A stretch of 64,000 bases of DNA, taken from contig OMVI01000103.1 in NCBI GenBank assembly GCA_900314455.1, positions 17,655 through 81,654 of the forward strand, read 5' to 3'. Made by a program: the position numbers and the translations under genes. This document shows positions 28,903 through 37,402 of this stretch, piece after piece. Source of the stretch: an uncultured Prevotella sp. (lineage in GTDB: Bacteria > Bacteroidota > Bacteroidia > Bacteroidales > Bacteroidaceae). Numbering within the stretch: the first letter of the stretch is position 1; every line of letters starts with the position of its first letter. The notes beneath the pieces were generated by a model. That model was given only the letters and a program-made list of their open reading frames with translations, was not told the DNA's origin and searched no databases.

Positions 28903-30066
28903 TCATTCTTTCAATTTTTCAATTCTCTGCAAAGCTTCCTTCATCTTGTCGTCCTTTGCGCAGAGCGAGATACGGATGTAACGCTTGCCGTTGCTGCCAA
29001 AGATGAAACCCGGGGTGATGAAGACCCGTGCCTCGTGAAGGACCTTTTCAGTCAACTCCTCCACATCTTTATATTTGTCAGGGATACGTCCCCAGAGAAA
29101 CATACCTACCTGGCTAGGGTCGAACGTGCAACCGAGAGCGTGCATTATCTGTTCGGCAATGACACGGCGGCGGCGATAATTCTCTATGTTATTTTCCCTA
29201 TGCCAGTCAGCCGTGTTGGTATTGTAAGCTTCGGCGGCTGCAAGTTGAATGCCACGGAACGTTCCGTTCTCGATGTTACTTTGTACCTTGAACATCCATG
29301 AGATGTAAGTCGGATTGCTAATCATCATTGCCACACGCCAGCCCGGCATGTTATGGCTCTTCGACATAGAGTTGAATTCGATACAGTAGTCCTTCGCTCC
29401 CGATACCTGCATCAAACTCATAGGATGCTCATTGAGAATTAGCGAGTACGGATTGTCGTTCACCACGACGATGTCATGCCGCTTGGCGAAGTCGACGAGA
29501 CGCTCGAAAGTCTCCATGCGTGCGTTTCCTCCCGTCGGCATATTCGGATAATTAGCCCACAGCACCTTAACGTGGCTCAAATCCATCTTCTCCAATGAGT
29601 CGAAGTCAGGTTGCCAACCGTTATCCTCAAGCAAGTCATAGAAGGTTATCTTCGTGCCGAATATCTTATTGATGGCTGTGTAAGTAGGATAGCCAGGGTT
29701 AGGGATGAGAACCTCATCGCCTGGGTTGCAGAAAGCAAGAGTTACATACATGATACCCTCCTTAGAGCCTATGATAGGCTGAAGCTCCGTTGACCAGTCG
29801 ACATCAACGCCGTAAGTACGCTTGTAGAAGCCCGCCATTGCCTTTCGAAGCTCAGGCAGTCCCGCCGTTGGCTGATATCCGTGGGCATCCGGCTGATGTG
29901 CGACCTCACACAGTTTGTCTATTGTTTGCTGCGACGGCGGCATGTCCGGACTGCCTATGGCGAGGCTTATGATGTCCTTGCCTTCGGCATTCAACTTTGC
30001 CACTTCCTTAAGTTTGCGTGAGAAGTAGTACTCTTGTATCTCGTTTATTCTTTCTGCTGGTTTCAT
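28903..30066 (-). CDS. Class I/II PLP aminotransferase, probably aromatic
   Basis: A 387-residue fold-type I aminotransferase. The PLP lysine is Lys236 in NSMSKSHNMPGWR; other motifs are PNPGYPTYT, ANYPNMPTGG and NDNPYS. By sequence it resembles the LL-diaminopimelate/aspartate aminotransferase group, and automated annotation may name it so. Its place between pheA and the DAHP synthase-mutase gene argues instead for the last step of Phe and Tyr synthesis, transaminating phenylpyruvate and 4-hydroxyphenylpyruvate. That specificity is inferred from context only. Confidence 0.85.
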   Translation of the reverse strand: MKPAERINEIQEYYFSRKLKEVAKLNAEGKDIISLAIGSPDMPPSQQTIDKLCEVAHQPDAHGYQPTAGLPELRKAMAGFYKRTYGVDVDWSTELQPIIGSKEGIMYVTLAFCNPGDEVLIPNPGYPTYTAINKIFGTKITFYDLLEDNGWQPDFDSLEKMDLSHVKVLWANYPNMPTGGNARMETFERLVDFAKRHDIVVVNDNPYSLILNEHPMSLMQVSGAKDYCIEFNSMSKSHNMPGWRVAMMISNPTYISWMFKVQSNIENGTFRGIQLAAAEAYNTNTADWHRENNIENYRRRRVIAEQIMHALGCTFDPSQVGMFLWGRIPDKYKDVEELTEKVLHEARVFITPGFIFGSNGKRYIRISLCAKDDKMKEALQRIEKLKE

Positions 30067-30082
30067 GATTTATATTCCTTTA

Positions 30083-30916
30083 TTATTTTGCCTCTTTGTA
30101 TTCGCCGAGTATTTTAATGTCTTTTACGAGTGGGGTGATAGCGTCTATCGACTGACGGTATCGTGTCAGGTTGTCGTAAGTTACGTCTACGTAGAACAGA
30201 TATTCCCATTCGTGACCGATAATCGGCAGACTCTGAATCTTCGTCAGGTTTATATCGTAGAAAGAGAGAATAGTAAGAATCTTGCTGAGGCTGCCCTCCT
30301 GGTGTGGCAGGGAGAACACCAGGCTTGCCTTGTTGGACTCTTCCACCGGTCGGAGGAACGACGCTTTCTGCGGATTACATGTCACAAGGAAACGTGTGAA
30401 ATTGTGTTTGTTGTCCTCGATGCTGTCCTCCAAGACTTTCATGCCATACAGTTTCGCTGCTGCCGCATTACAGATGGCAGCCTGCCCGTGAAGCTTATGC
30501 TCAGCGATATAGCTTGCCGCGCCTGCCGTATCCTCAGCTTCCACAGCCTTAAGCTCAGGGTGACGCGAAAGGAACTGTCGGCATTGCATGAGGGCAACGG
30601 GATGTGAGTGGACCTCGCTGATGGTGTTCCAGTCGTCGTCAGGCAGGCAACAGATACTGTGCTGTATGTGTAGCTTGTGCTCACCGACGACTGTTGTGCC
30701 CGACATTCGCAGCAATTCGTAGTTGTGGAGCAGGCTTCCGGCAATCGTGTTCTCAATGGCTATCATCGCAATGACCGTCGGGTCGTCGCTGACGTGCTTG
30801 AAAACATCCTCGAAAGTGCCACAGCAGATAATCTGCAACTGCTCGCCGGCGAAGTACTGGCGGGCTGCAATGTCGTGGAAACTTCCTTGTTCTCCTTGTA
30901 TGGCTATTCTCTTCAT
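30083..30916 (-). CDS. pheA: Prephenate dehydratase with ACT domain
   Basis: A 277-residue enzyme turning prephenate into phenylpyruvate. The catalytic domain (residues 1 to about 185) starts MKRIAIQGEQGSFHDIAA and holds IAIENTIAGSL and the TRF motif in HNFTRFLVTC. A C-terminal ACT domain (about 195-270) contains the Phe-binding segment QSLPIIGHEWEYLFYVD, so feedback inhibition is likely. It is the first structural gene of the operon; a leader peptide and terminator precede it. Confidence 0.95.
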   Translation of the reverse strand: MKRIAIQGEQGSFHDIAARQYFAGEQLQIICCGTFEDVFKHVSDDPTVIAMIAIENTIAGSLLHNYELLRMSGTTVVGEHKLHIQHSICCLPDDDWNTISEVHSHPVALMQCRQFLSRHPELKAVEAEDTAGAASYIAEHKLHGQAAICNAAAAKLYGMKVLEDSIEDNKHNFTRFLVTCNPQKASFLRPVEESNKASLVFSLPHQEGSLSKILTILSFYDINLTKIQSLPIIGHEWEYLFYVDVTYDNLTRYRQSIDAITPLVKDIKILGEYKEAK

Positions 30917-30925
30917 ATTATAACT

Positions 30926-30963
30926 AAAAAACGGTCCTGCTCCATTTGGGGACGGGACCGTTT
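30926..30963 (-). terminator. Attenuator hairpin before pheA
   Basis: On the minus strand AAACGGTCC (30963-30955) pairs with GGACCGTTT (30937-30929), extended inward by further pairs, and the 3' arm merges into a run of six U. The run ends about 9 nt before the pheA start, so read-through is needed to express the operon. The arm segment UCCCGU (30957-30952) can also pair with GCGGGA in the leader peptide gene (31032-31027), a possible antiterminator. Confidence 0.8.
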
Positions 30964-31014
30964 CGTATCTTATATTTATAATTTAATTTTATCTCTTACT
31001 CTATAAGTTGAAAT

Positions 31015-31092
31015 CTATACGCAACTTCCCGCTTTACAATCTTTTGCAAAGTAAAAATAGAAGTAATAAAAAGATGCGTAAGACTTATTCAT
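31015..31092 (-). CDS. Phe/Tyr-rich leader peptide of the pheA operon
   Basis: A 25-codon frame, ATG at 31092-31090 and TAG at 31017-31015. It begins MNKSYAS, then has eight consecutive aromatic codons FYYFYFYF (31071-31048), and ends AKDCKAGSCV. Nine of 25 residues are Phe or Tyr. It starts about 20-25 nt after the predicted transcription start and is followed within 55 nt by a U-tailed terminator just before pheA. This is the classical arrangement for attenuation by a stalling ribosome: shortage of charged tRNA-Phe or tRNA-Tyr would stop the ribosome on the run and free the GCGGGA segment to open the terminator. The peptide itself probably has no other role. Confidence 0.8.
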   Translation of the reverse strand: MNKSYASFYYFYFYFAKDCKAGSCV

Positions 31093-31118
31093 ACTTTCGT
31101 TTTATCTTATATCGGTTG

Positions 31119-31150
31119 CAAAAGTATAACTTTTTTTTCGTTCTAACAAA
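31119..31150 (-). promoter_or_regulatory. Promoter of the pheA leader/operon
   Basis: On the minus strand TTTG (31150-31147), 20 nt, TACTTTTG (31126-31119), an exact match to the Bacteroidota pattern. Transcription would begin near 31114, just upstream of the leader peptide. Confidence 0.75.
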
Positions 31151-31187
31151 CAAATTACAATATTTTTCAGAAAAAATGTATCAGGAT

Positions 31188-32033
31188 TTACTCTTCCTTG
31201 GCTTCACCCTTGTTTTCCTTTTCCAGTTTTTCTGCTTCAGCTTCCTCTTGCGGATTGAGCTCCAGCAACTTCTGACCGTCCTCTTCTGCGCCTTCCTTAT
31301 CACCGATGGCGAGTCTGAGTGCACCACGTTCCCTATAGGCTTCGATGCGGAACGGGTTCACGTCATTCAGCTTATTATAATAATGTATAGCAAGTTTGTT
31401 GTCGCCTTTCTTCTTTTCCACCCTTGCCTTGAACAGCAAAGCGTCCTCTTCGTTTGCGTCATGCTTCAGCAGCCAGTCGGCTTCCTTGTCGGCACCCTCG
31501 GTGTCGTCCATGTCGAGAAGTATCTCCCCGCGAAGCAGATGGAAGTCGAATCGTCCGTCGTCGAGCTCTATTGCCTTCGTCACCATTGCCAAAGCATTGA
31601 CGTAATCGCCCTGTCCGCGCTTCGCCCTTGCATAGAAATAGTACACAAGCGGGTTGTCGGTGCTCAGCTTCATAGCCTTCTCGCAGACGTCAGCCATCGT
31701 GTCGTAGTCTTCCGTCATATAGGCAACGTTGGCCATCCTGATGAGAATGTCCTGATTGTCGGGCTCCGCCTTGGCAAGGATTTCCAGTTCCTTGTAAGCC
31801 GGTAGAAGCTCGTTGTTGTATATATAGGCACGCGACAGATAGTCGTGTATTTCCAAATCGTCGTCGATTTCTAGGGCATTCTGGAAGCACTTTATAGCGT
31901 ATTGGAACTGGCCAGTGCGCAAAGCACGCACTCCGTCGTATTTCAGTACGTCGAAGTTCTTCTCCTTTTCCTTCTCGCGCTCTTCCTCGGGAGTCTCCTC
32001 TTTGCTCCCGAACAGTTTCTGAAAGAAGTTCAT
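31188..32033 (-). CDS. TPR-repeat protein
   Basis: A 281-residue protein with a charged N-terminal stretch (SKEETPEEEREKEKEKN) and at least five TPR units from about residue 35 to 250 (for example VRALRTGQFQYAIKCFQNAL and ALAMVTKAIELDDGRF). The C-terminus is Glu/Lys-rich. There is no signal peptide, so it is probably cytoplasmic and acts as a protein-interaction scaffold. The partner is unknown. It ends just before the pheA promoter, with no terminator recognised in between. Confidence 0.82.
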   Translation of the reverse strand: MNFFQKLFGSKEETPEEEREKEKEKNFDVLKYDGVRALRTGQFQYAIKCFQNALEIDDDLEIHDYLSRAYIYNNELLPAYKELEILAKAEPDNQDILIRMANVAYMTEDYDTMADVCEKAMKLSTDNPLVYYFYARAKRGQGDYVNALAMVTKAIELDDGRFDFHLLRGEILLDMDDTEGADKEADWLLKHDANEEDALLFKARVEKKKGDNKLAIHYYNKLNDVNPFRIEAYRERGALRLAIGDKEGAEEDGQKLLELNPQEEAEAEKLEKENKGEAKEE

Positions 32034-32164
32034 ATCGTTTACTTATTGTGTTGATTGTTGTTCAGTTAGAAGGCCAACGGTAGTTTATTGGTCTTCATAA
32101 TGTGCAAAGATAGCTAAAACAGTGGGAAAGACCAAACAATCTTTGAAAATATTGTCATAATAAT

Positions 32165-32195
32165 TTTGGAATATCATTCATTTCGATTAACTTTG
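32165..32195 (+). promoter_or_regulatory. galM-like gene promoter
   Basis: TTTG (32165-32168), 19 nt, TAACTTTG (32188-32195), about 20 nt before the start codon at 32216. Confidence 0.65.
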
Positions 32196-32215
32196 CAACA
32201 AACCAAATAGAACTT

Positions 32216-33400
32216 ATGAATATGAAAATAATTAGGAGCCTAAAGATAATACTCTCCATTATCGCTGTTGCTTCCTGTATGCCTGCCGGGGCTCAGAGCC
32301 TGACCCTTTCCGGGCTCAATCCCGAACGCTTTGATACCATTATCGACGGCAAGCACACTGCTCTTTACACCCTTACCAATGCCAAAGGCTGCGAGGCATG
32401 CATCACCAACTACGGCGCACGTCTCGTCTCGCTGATGGAACCGAACTGGAACGGACGCATGGAGGATGTCGTTCTCGGTTACGACAACGTCCGCGACTAT
32501 CACACCCGTGGACAGAACTTCGGCGCTACGGTAGGCCGCTACATCGGCAGAATTATCGGTCCGAAGATTACCATTGACGGAACGACATACAAATTGCAGG
32601 AGAATGGCAAGGGCGTTATATCCCATGGAGGTAAGCCCGGCTTTGCCAACAGAGTGTGGGATGTCGTCGGCGTCGGCAAGCAGAACATCGTCTTGCGGTA
32701 CGTCTCACCCGATGGCGAGAACGGTTTCCCGGGCGAACTGACCACAACGCTCACCTACACGCTTCGTGACGACGGCGCTGTGGAAGTCGACTTCAAGGCT
32801 ACAACGACCAAACCGACCGTCGTTAACCTTGCCAATCATTCTTTCTTCAACATCTCCGGTAATCCCGAACACTCCGTTGAAGTACAGAATCTATGGATAG
32901 ACAGTAAGAAAATCGCCGCTTACGACAAGAACAAGAACGTCACGGGCGAGTTTATGAAGGTGAAGCATACGCCATTCGACTTCACCAAGCCGCGTCAGAT
33001 AGGTGAGCGTATCAATACCGACGACGAACAGCTGAATGTCACCGGCGGCTACGACCATGCCTTCGCACTGAACCACGCAGGCGATTTAAGTCGTCCGGCA
33101 GCAATCCTCTATGATGCCCAAAGCGGTCGCGCCCTTACCGTTTACACCACGGAGCCGGCATTGCAGGTATACACTGGCAACGGACTAAAAGGCAATCAGG
33201 TTGGCAAGAAGGGCATAGTCTACAAGCGTCGCTGTGCAGTCTGTCTCGAAACGCTCCACTTTGCCGATTCGCCAAACAAGCCGCAGTTCCCGTCTACTTT
33301 GCTGCGCCCTGGTCAGACCTATCACTCGAAGACCGTTTTCGTCTTCTCCACCGACCCGCCACTTATAATGCGCGCCTGTCAGACACCGCATCATCAATAG
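32216..33400 (+). CDS. galM: Exported aldose 1-epimerase
   Basis: A 394-residue mutarotase with a signal peptide ending GAQ (near residue 27), so it would act in the periplasm on freshly released sugars. Motifs typical of the family are VLGYDNVRDY, ISHGGKPGFANRVWDV with the active His, NLANHSFFN with the second His, and GYDHAFAL. The length is normal and domains are complete. A Met two codons in is an alternative start. No sugar-utilisation genes lie next to it apart from the distant DUF4450 gene. It has its own promoter. Confidence 0.92.
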   Translation: MNMKIIRSLKIILSIIAVASCMPAGAQSLTLSGLNPERFDTIIDGKHTALYTLTNAKGCEACITNYGARLVSLMEPNWNGRMEDVVLGYDNVRDYHTRGQNFGATVGRYIGRIIGPKITIDGTTYKLQENGKGVISHGGKPGFANRVWDVVGVGKQNIVLRYVSPDGENGFPGELTTTLTYTLRDDGAVEVDFKATTTKPTVVNLANHSFFNISGNPEHSVEVQNLWIDSKKIAAYDKNKNVTGEFMKVKHTPFDFTKPRQIGERINTDDEQLNVTGGYDHAFALNHAGDLSRPAAILYDAQSGRALTVYTTEPALQVYTGNGLKGNQVGKKGIVYKRRCAVCLETLHFADSPNKPQFPSTLLRPGQTYHSKTVFVFSTDPPLIMRACQTPHHQ

Positions 33401-33451
33401 CGTCGGCCTCGTTACAGAAAAGCAGAAGAAATGGTAATAATGTTTAATTTC

Positions 33452-33483
33452 TTTGGCTTTTCCGACATGTCTGCTTACATTTG
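33452..33483 (+). promoter_or_regulatory. Promoter of the Gly/Tyr-rich outer-membrane protein gene
   Basis: TTTG (33452-33455), 20 nt, TACATTTG (33476-33483), 22 nt before the start codon. Confidence 0.65.
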
Positions 33484-33505
33484 CATTACATTTAAGGTGT
33501 AATAG

Positions 33506-34345
33506 ATGATAAAAAGGACATTCATATTGACTGTTTCGCTGCTGATTGGAATTATCACCGTCAGCGCACAAGATACCACGGCGCGCATTTCCGATGTGCA
33601 GCCGATAGAGTCTCCGCGCCTGCAAGGGCCTCGCGAGGCTTCCGATGCCGAAAAGGAATACGCACGGCAGTATGAGAAAGACCGTCAGGAACAGGAGCAA
33701 ATCGATTCTAATCTGCCTGTAATCGATGAGAACGGACAGGTCGTCAACAACGACTATTACTATCCGTTCTGGGGTGGCTATGGCTGGAATGCATGGCGGT
33801 TGCATAAGGGACTGAACGTCAACATTGGCGCATCGGCTTTCGTCACCTCCGGAAACGGATGGGGAACGCACGGTGGACTGACGCAGGACATCAGTCTTAT
33901 GTACGTCACCAACTTATCGCCTAAGGCCACACTTGCCGTCGGCGGCTATTTCAACAATATGAACTACCGTGGCGACAACTACACGACGGCAGGCTTCTCT
34001 GCACTCTTCGGCTATCGTTTCAACGAGCATTGGAGTGCTTACGCATTTGTTCAGAAAGCCTTCAACAGTGGAAACTTCGGTCCCTCGTATGGCTATTACA
34101 GTCCGTATGGCGACTATTACAGTCCCGGATATTGGGGCGGCTACTACGGTTACGGCTATGCGGGAGCCTTGACGGGCAACTATGGACCTTGGAACAACCG
34201 CTTCATGGACCGCATAGGTGGCGGAGTTACCTACCAATGGGGTGAGCATGGACAGAATTCAATATCCATTGAGGTTGAGGTCGACCACATGCCGGACCAG
34301 CATCGTGGGTATAACTATCAGCGATATGACTATCCGGTGAGGTAG
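33506..34345 (+). CDS. Predicted outer-membrane beta-barrel protein, function unknown
   Basis: A 279-residue secreted protein. The signal peptide is MIKRTFILTVSLLIGIITVS, cut near SAQ. A charged helical segment follows (DAEKEYARQYEKDRQEQEQI, about 50-70). The rest alternates polar and aromatic residues in the manner of outer-membrane strands (LNVNIGASAFVTSGNGWGTH, HWSAYAFVQKAFN), with a Gly/Tyr-rich stretch near 190-225 (YYSPYGDYYSPGYWGGYYG). It ends in an HRGYNYQRYDYPVR tail. I do not recognise a named family. Promoter and terminator flank it as a single gene. Confidence 0.72.
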   Translation: MIKRTFILTVSLLIGIITVSAQDTTARISDVQPIESPRLQGPREASDAEKEYARQYEKDRQEQEQIDSNLPVIDENGQVVNNDYYYPFWGGYGWNAWRLHKGLNVNIGASAFVTSGNGWGTHGGLTQDISLMYVTNLSPKATLAVGGYFNNMNYRGDNYTTAGFSALFGYRFNEHWSAYAFVQKAFNSGNFGPSYGYYSPYGDYYSPGYWGGYYGYGYAGALTGNYGPWNNRFMDRIGGGVTYQWGEHGQNSISIEVEVDHMPDQHRGYNYQRYDYPVR

Positions 34346-34380
34346 GAATATTGGTAAATGAATTATCAGAATACAATAAT

Positions 34381-34427
34381 AAAAGGGTGCGAGACAGCCA
34401 ACGGTTGTTCGCACCCTTTCTTTTTTA
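34381..34427. terminator. Bidirectional hairpin terminator
   Basis: AAAGGGTGCGA (34382-34392) pairs with TCGCACCCTTT, followed by CTTTTTTAT on plus and preceded by an A-run on the same strand. It lies between the convergent outer-membrane protein and copA genes. Confidence 0.8.
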
Positions 34428-34444
34428 TACTAAACCAATGAACT

Positions 34445-36352
34445 TTATTTCACGAATTTGAGTCTCAATGAGTTGAGAATGACGCTCACACTAGAGAATG
34501 CCATCAGTGCGCTGCCCCACATCGGAGTAAGCTTTATAGGTGGATTCGAAGTGAACAGATACAGAATACCTCCTGCAAGCGGTATGCAGATGATGTTGTA
34601 GATGAATGCCCAGAAGAGGTTCTCCCATATCATCTTCACTGTCTTGCGGCTCAGCATGACACTGTATGGCAGTGCATTAAGGTCGTCGGTCATCAGAGTA
34701 ACCTGTGCCACGTCCATCGCCACGTCCGTTCCGGTTCCTATTGCGATACTGACATCAGCCAGTGCGAGTGCCTGCGTGTCGTTGATACCATCGCCAATCA
34801 TAGCCACCGTCTTTCCTTCCGCTTTCAGTTTGCGCACCAGTTCCTCTTTGTCGGTTGGCACGCAGCGAGCCTTGAAGTGCTTTATGCCGGCCTTGTCGGC
34901 CCAATACTTTGCTGCTTCTTCCTTGTCACCGCTCATCATCCAGACCTCTATGCCTTCGTCCTGGAGCGTCTTCATAGACTCGCGGGCATGCGGTTTGAGT
35001 TTCTCGCGTTCCTCAAGAGGCAGGTCGTCAGCCTTCGTGAAGTCGACATTCTGGTTCGGAATCGTCAGCGTTCCGGTCTTATCGGTAACGAGGGCATCAA
35101 CCTTGCGAAGCCGCTCGAGAGCCGTTGCGTCCTTTATCAGTACGTGCTTGTCGGCTGCTTTGCCAATGCCGACCATGAGGGCGGTAGGCGTTGCAAGTCC
35201 CATTGCACACGGGCAGGCTATCACGAGCACTGTCACCGCTGAGACAATGGCGTCGGCAAGATGTGCGCTACCACCTATTACCATCCACAGAATGAATGTC
35301 AGCACTGCCAATCCGCCTACGACCGGAACGAATACAAGTGCTGCCTTGTCGACGATGCGCTGCACCGGAGCCTTCGAACCCTCAGCCTCTTGCACCATCT
35401 TTATTATGTGGGCGAGAGCCGTATTCTCACCAACCTGACGGGCACGCATGCGGAACTTACCCTGACTTGGTATTGTTCCGGCAAGGACTTTCGAGCCTTT
35501 CTTCTTCTCGGCAGGCGTCGGCTCACCGGTTATCATACTCTCGTCGACATACGCCGCATCAGGAGTCATGAAGCTTTCAGCCGACAGAACCTCACCGTCG
35601 ACAGGCACTTTCTCGCCCGGACGAACCTCAAGGACGTCGCCAACGTCGATGGTTGAGATTGGAACCTCTTCCACCTTGCCGCCTTCTCCGACAATGTGAG
35701 CGGTCTTAGGTGCCATTCCCATGAGCTGGCGGATACTCGTCGCGGTGCCGTCCTTAGCCTTTTCCTCAAGCATTCTGCCGGTCAGCACGAACGTAATAAT
35801 CATTCCGCACGAGTCGAAATATGTCAGTTTGGGGTCTCCCCAGAATGTATTGTATGCACTGAAAATGAACGCAATGCTCGTCGAGAGAGCAACAAGCGTG
35901 TCCATGTTGGCTGCTCCGTGGCGTATCTGCTTTACCGAACTGACGTAGAACATCTTACCGCAGAACATCATGTTGGCAAGCGCTATGAGCAGTGCAAGTT
36001 GATTGGCGAAGTCTTGTGAGCCAACGCTAATCCAGTGCATATTGATGAACATACCGGCAACGGACAGTATCCAACTGAGTATCGTGCGGCGTTTGAGCAG
36101 CGTGTACTCGCGTTTCCTTATCTCGTCGACTGATGTGTTGTCGTCGATGACGAGGTCGTAACCGATATTGTTTATCTCCTTTTTCATTGTTTCGAGCGAA
36201 ATTTTGCTGTCGTCATAGTCGACAAGAGCCGACCGTCCGGCAAGCGACACGCTGGCGGAATTAATCCCCGGCAGCGAGTTCAGCTTCCGCTCGATATTGG
36301 CGGAGCACGAGGCACACGCCATACCTATAACTGGAATTGTCTTCTTCATCAA
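34445..36352 (-). CDS. copA: Copper-exporting P1B-type ATPase
   Basis: A 635-residue heavy-metal pump with one N-terminal metal-binding domain (GMACASC, Cys at 13 and 16). Catalytic and transport motifs are CPC in IACPCAMGLATPT, the phosphorylation site DKTGTLT, MSGDKEEAAKY, and MIGDGINDTQALALAD. YN in FWAFIYNIICIP and MAFSSVSVILN in the last helices are the Cu(I) class signature. TGEP precedes the core. It exports Cu(I) (or Ag(I)) from the cytoplasm. The small metallochaperone gene lies 24 nt upstream on the same strand. It is slightly shorter than many CopA because there is only one metal domain. Confidence 0.94.
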   Translation of the reverse strand: MMKKTIPVIGMACASCSANIERKLNSLPGINSASVSLAGRSALVDYDDSKISLETMKKEINNIGYDLVIDDNTSVDEIRKREYTLLKRRTILSWILSVAGMFINMHWISVGSQDFANQLALLIALANMMFCGKMFYVSSVKQIRHGAANMDTLVALSTSIAFIFSAYNTFWGDPKLTYFDSCGMIITFVLTGRMLEEKAKDGTATSIRQLMGMAPKTAHIVGEGGKVEEVPISTIDVGDVLEVRPGEKVPVDGEVLSAESFMTPDAAYVDESMITGEPTPAEKKKGSKVLAGTIPSQGKFRMRARQVGENTALAHIIKMVQEAEGSKAPVQRIVDKAALVFVPVVGGLAVLTFILWMVIGGSAHLADAIVSAVTVLVIACPCAMGLATPTALMVGIGKAADKHVLIKDATALERLRKVDALVTDKTGTLTIPNQNVDFTKADDLPLEEREKLKPHARESMKTLQDEGIEVWMMSGDKEEAAKYWADKAGIKHFKARCVPTDKEELVRKLKAEGKTVAMIGDGINDTQALALADVSIAIGTGTDVAMDVAQVTLMTDDLNALPYSVMLSRKTVKMIWENLFWAFIYNIICIPLAGGILYLFTSNPPIKLTPMWGSALMAFSSVSVILNSLRLKFVK

Positions 36353-36376
36353 AAAATCAATAGAGGTTGGGGCTTA

Positions 36377-36586
36377 TTACTTTACAAACTCGTACCTGCC
36401 GAGGTCGTTGACGGTCGTCTCCATCTGCTCCGGAGTGACCTTCGCTTCGTCATAATCGACGGTTACATTGTTGGCAACATGGTCAGCCTTTGCTGAGTTG
36501 ACACCGTCAAGAGACTTAAGAGCGTTCTCGACATTAGCTTCACAATGCTCACACTTCATTCCGTTTACTGTAAATACCTTTTCCAT
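36377..36586 (-). CDS. CopZ-like heavy-metal-associated domain protein
   Basis: A 69-residue free-standing HMA domain with the metal site MKCEHCEANVENAL (CxxC). It probably hands Cu(I) to the ATPase encoded 24 nt downstream. The first gene of the copper unit, with a -7 box 30 nt before its start. Confidence 0.88.
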   Translation of the reverse strand: MEKVFTVNGMKCEHCEANVENALKSLDGVNSAKADHVANNVTVDYDEAKVTPEQMETTVNDLGRYEFVK

Positions 36587-36615
36587 TTTTATTCCTTTGT
36601 TTTAAATTTCTGCTG

Positions 36616-36623
36616 CAAAGGTA
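36616..36623 (-). promoter_or_regulatory. -7 box of the copper operon
   Basis: TACCTTTG on the minus strand, 30 nt before the metallochaperone start. A palindrome-like AT-rich stretch (TAATATATTA) lies upstream, where the -33 region would be. Confidence 0.55.
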
Positions 36624-36689
36624 CGGCTTTATACATATTAATATATTACAGAATTATGGATTTGATTTACGACTTTCCGCTTATTTTAT

Positions 36690-36697
36690 TAATTTTG
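36690..36697 (+). promoter_or_regulatory. -7 box immediately before the esterase gene
   Basis: TAATTTTG ends 4 nt before the start codon at 36702. With initiation a few nucleotides after this box the mRNA would be leaderless. No good -33 TTTG lies at 19-21 nt. Confidence 0.45.
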
Positions 36698-36701
36698 TGG
36701 C

Positions 36702-37400
36702 ATGAAACACACTGTAAAGGAAATTGGATTGGGTGGGAGAAACGTTACTCTTTACACCGATGATGTGCCGCAATACATTCTTGTTCAGCCCGTTGACAGT
36801 CATGACATGGAAGAGATGACGAGCGAAATAGTATATATTGAGCAGCATAGTGATAAGTCTTTCATGCTCGCCGCCGTCAAGATAAGCAAGTGGAATGATG
36901 AGTTGACACCGTGGCAGGCTCCACCAGTGTTCGGCAAGATTCCTTTCGGTGATGGTGCGGCACAGACTTTGAAATTCATAACTGATACGCTGCTGCCTGC
37001 AATCACAACAGACGGTAAGGGTCAGAATGTTATCCTTGGCGGCTATTCGCTAGCAGGCCTCTTCTCATTGTGGTCGGCTTGGCAGACTGACGTATTCGAA
37101 GCGGTTGTCGCCGCCTCTCCTTCGGTGTGGTATAAGGACTGGCTCGACTATTCTTCTGCGCGCAATTCGAAGGTGAAACATGTCTACCTGAGTCTCGGCG
37201 ACCACGAATACCATTGCAAGAATGCGCTCATGGCGACGGTAGGCGAAGCCATCGAGAAGCAGAAAGCTATCCTAGATGCGCAAGGTATAGAAAATACTCT
37301 CGTTTGGAACCCCGGCAACCACTTCATGGATAACGGTGTCCGGACGGCGAAGGGGTTTGTGTGGGCAATGAAAAAGTTGTACCTCCACAACCAAAAGTAA
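36702..37400 (+). CDS. Alpha/beta-hydrolase-fold esterase
   Basis: A 232-residue cytoplasmic hydrolase. The nucleophile elbow GYSLAG (residues about 114-119) matches GxSxG; the probable catalytic His is in WNPGNHFMDNG near the C-terminus, and an Asp in SLGDHEYHC is a candidate acid. It resembles the putative esterase (esterase D/IroE-like) group. There is no signal peptide. Substrate is unknown. It is divergent from the copper genes but no functional tie is visible. Confidence 0.78.
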   Translation: MKHTVKEIGLGGRNVTLYTDDVPQYILVQPVDSHDMEEMTSEIVYIEQHSDKSFMLAAVKISKWNDELTPWQAPPVFGKIPFGDGAAQTLKFITDTLLPAITTDGKGQNVILGGYSLAGLFSLWSAWQTDVFEAVVAASPSVWYKDWLDYSSARNSKVKHVYLSLGDHEYHCKNALMATVGEAIEKQKAILDAQGIENTLVWNPGNHFMDNGVRTAKGFVWAMKKLYLHNQK

Positions 37401-37402
37401 AA

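Noticed and set aside
31008-31805. 265-codon plus-strand frame overlapping the pheA leader and the TPR gene
   Set aside because: It runs antisense through the leader peptide, promoter and TPR gene; no domain is seen.
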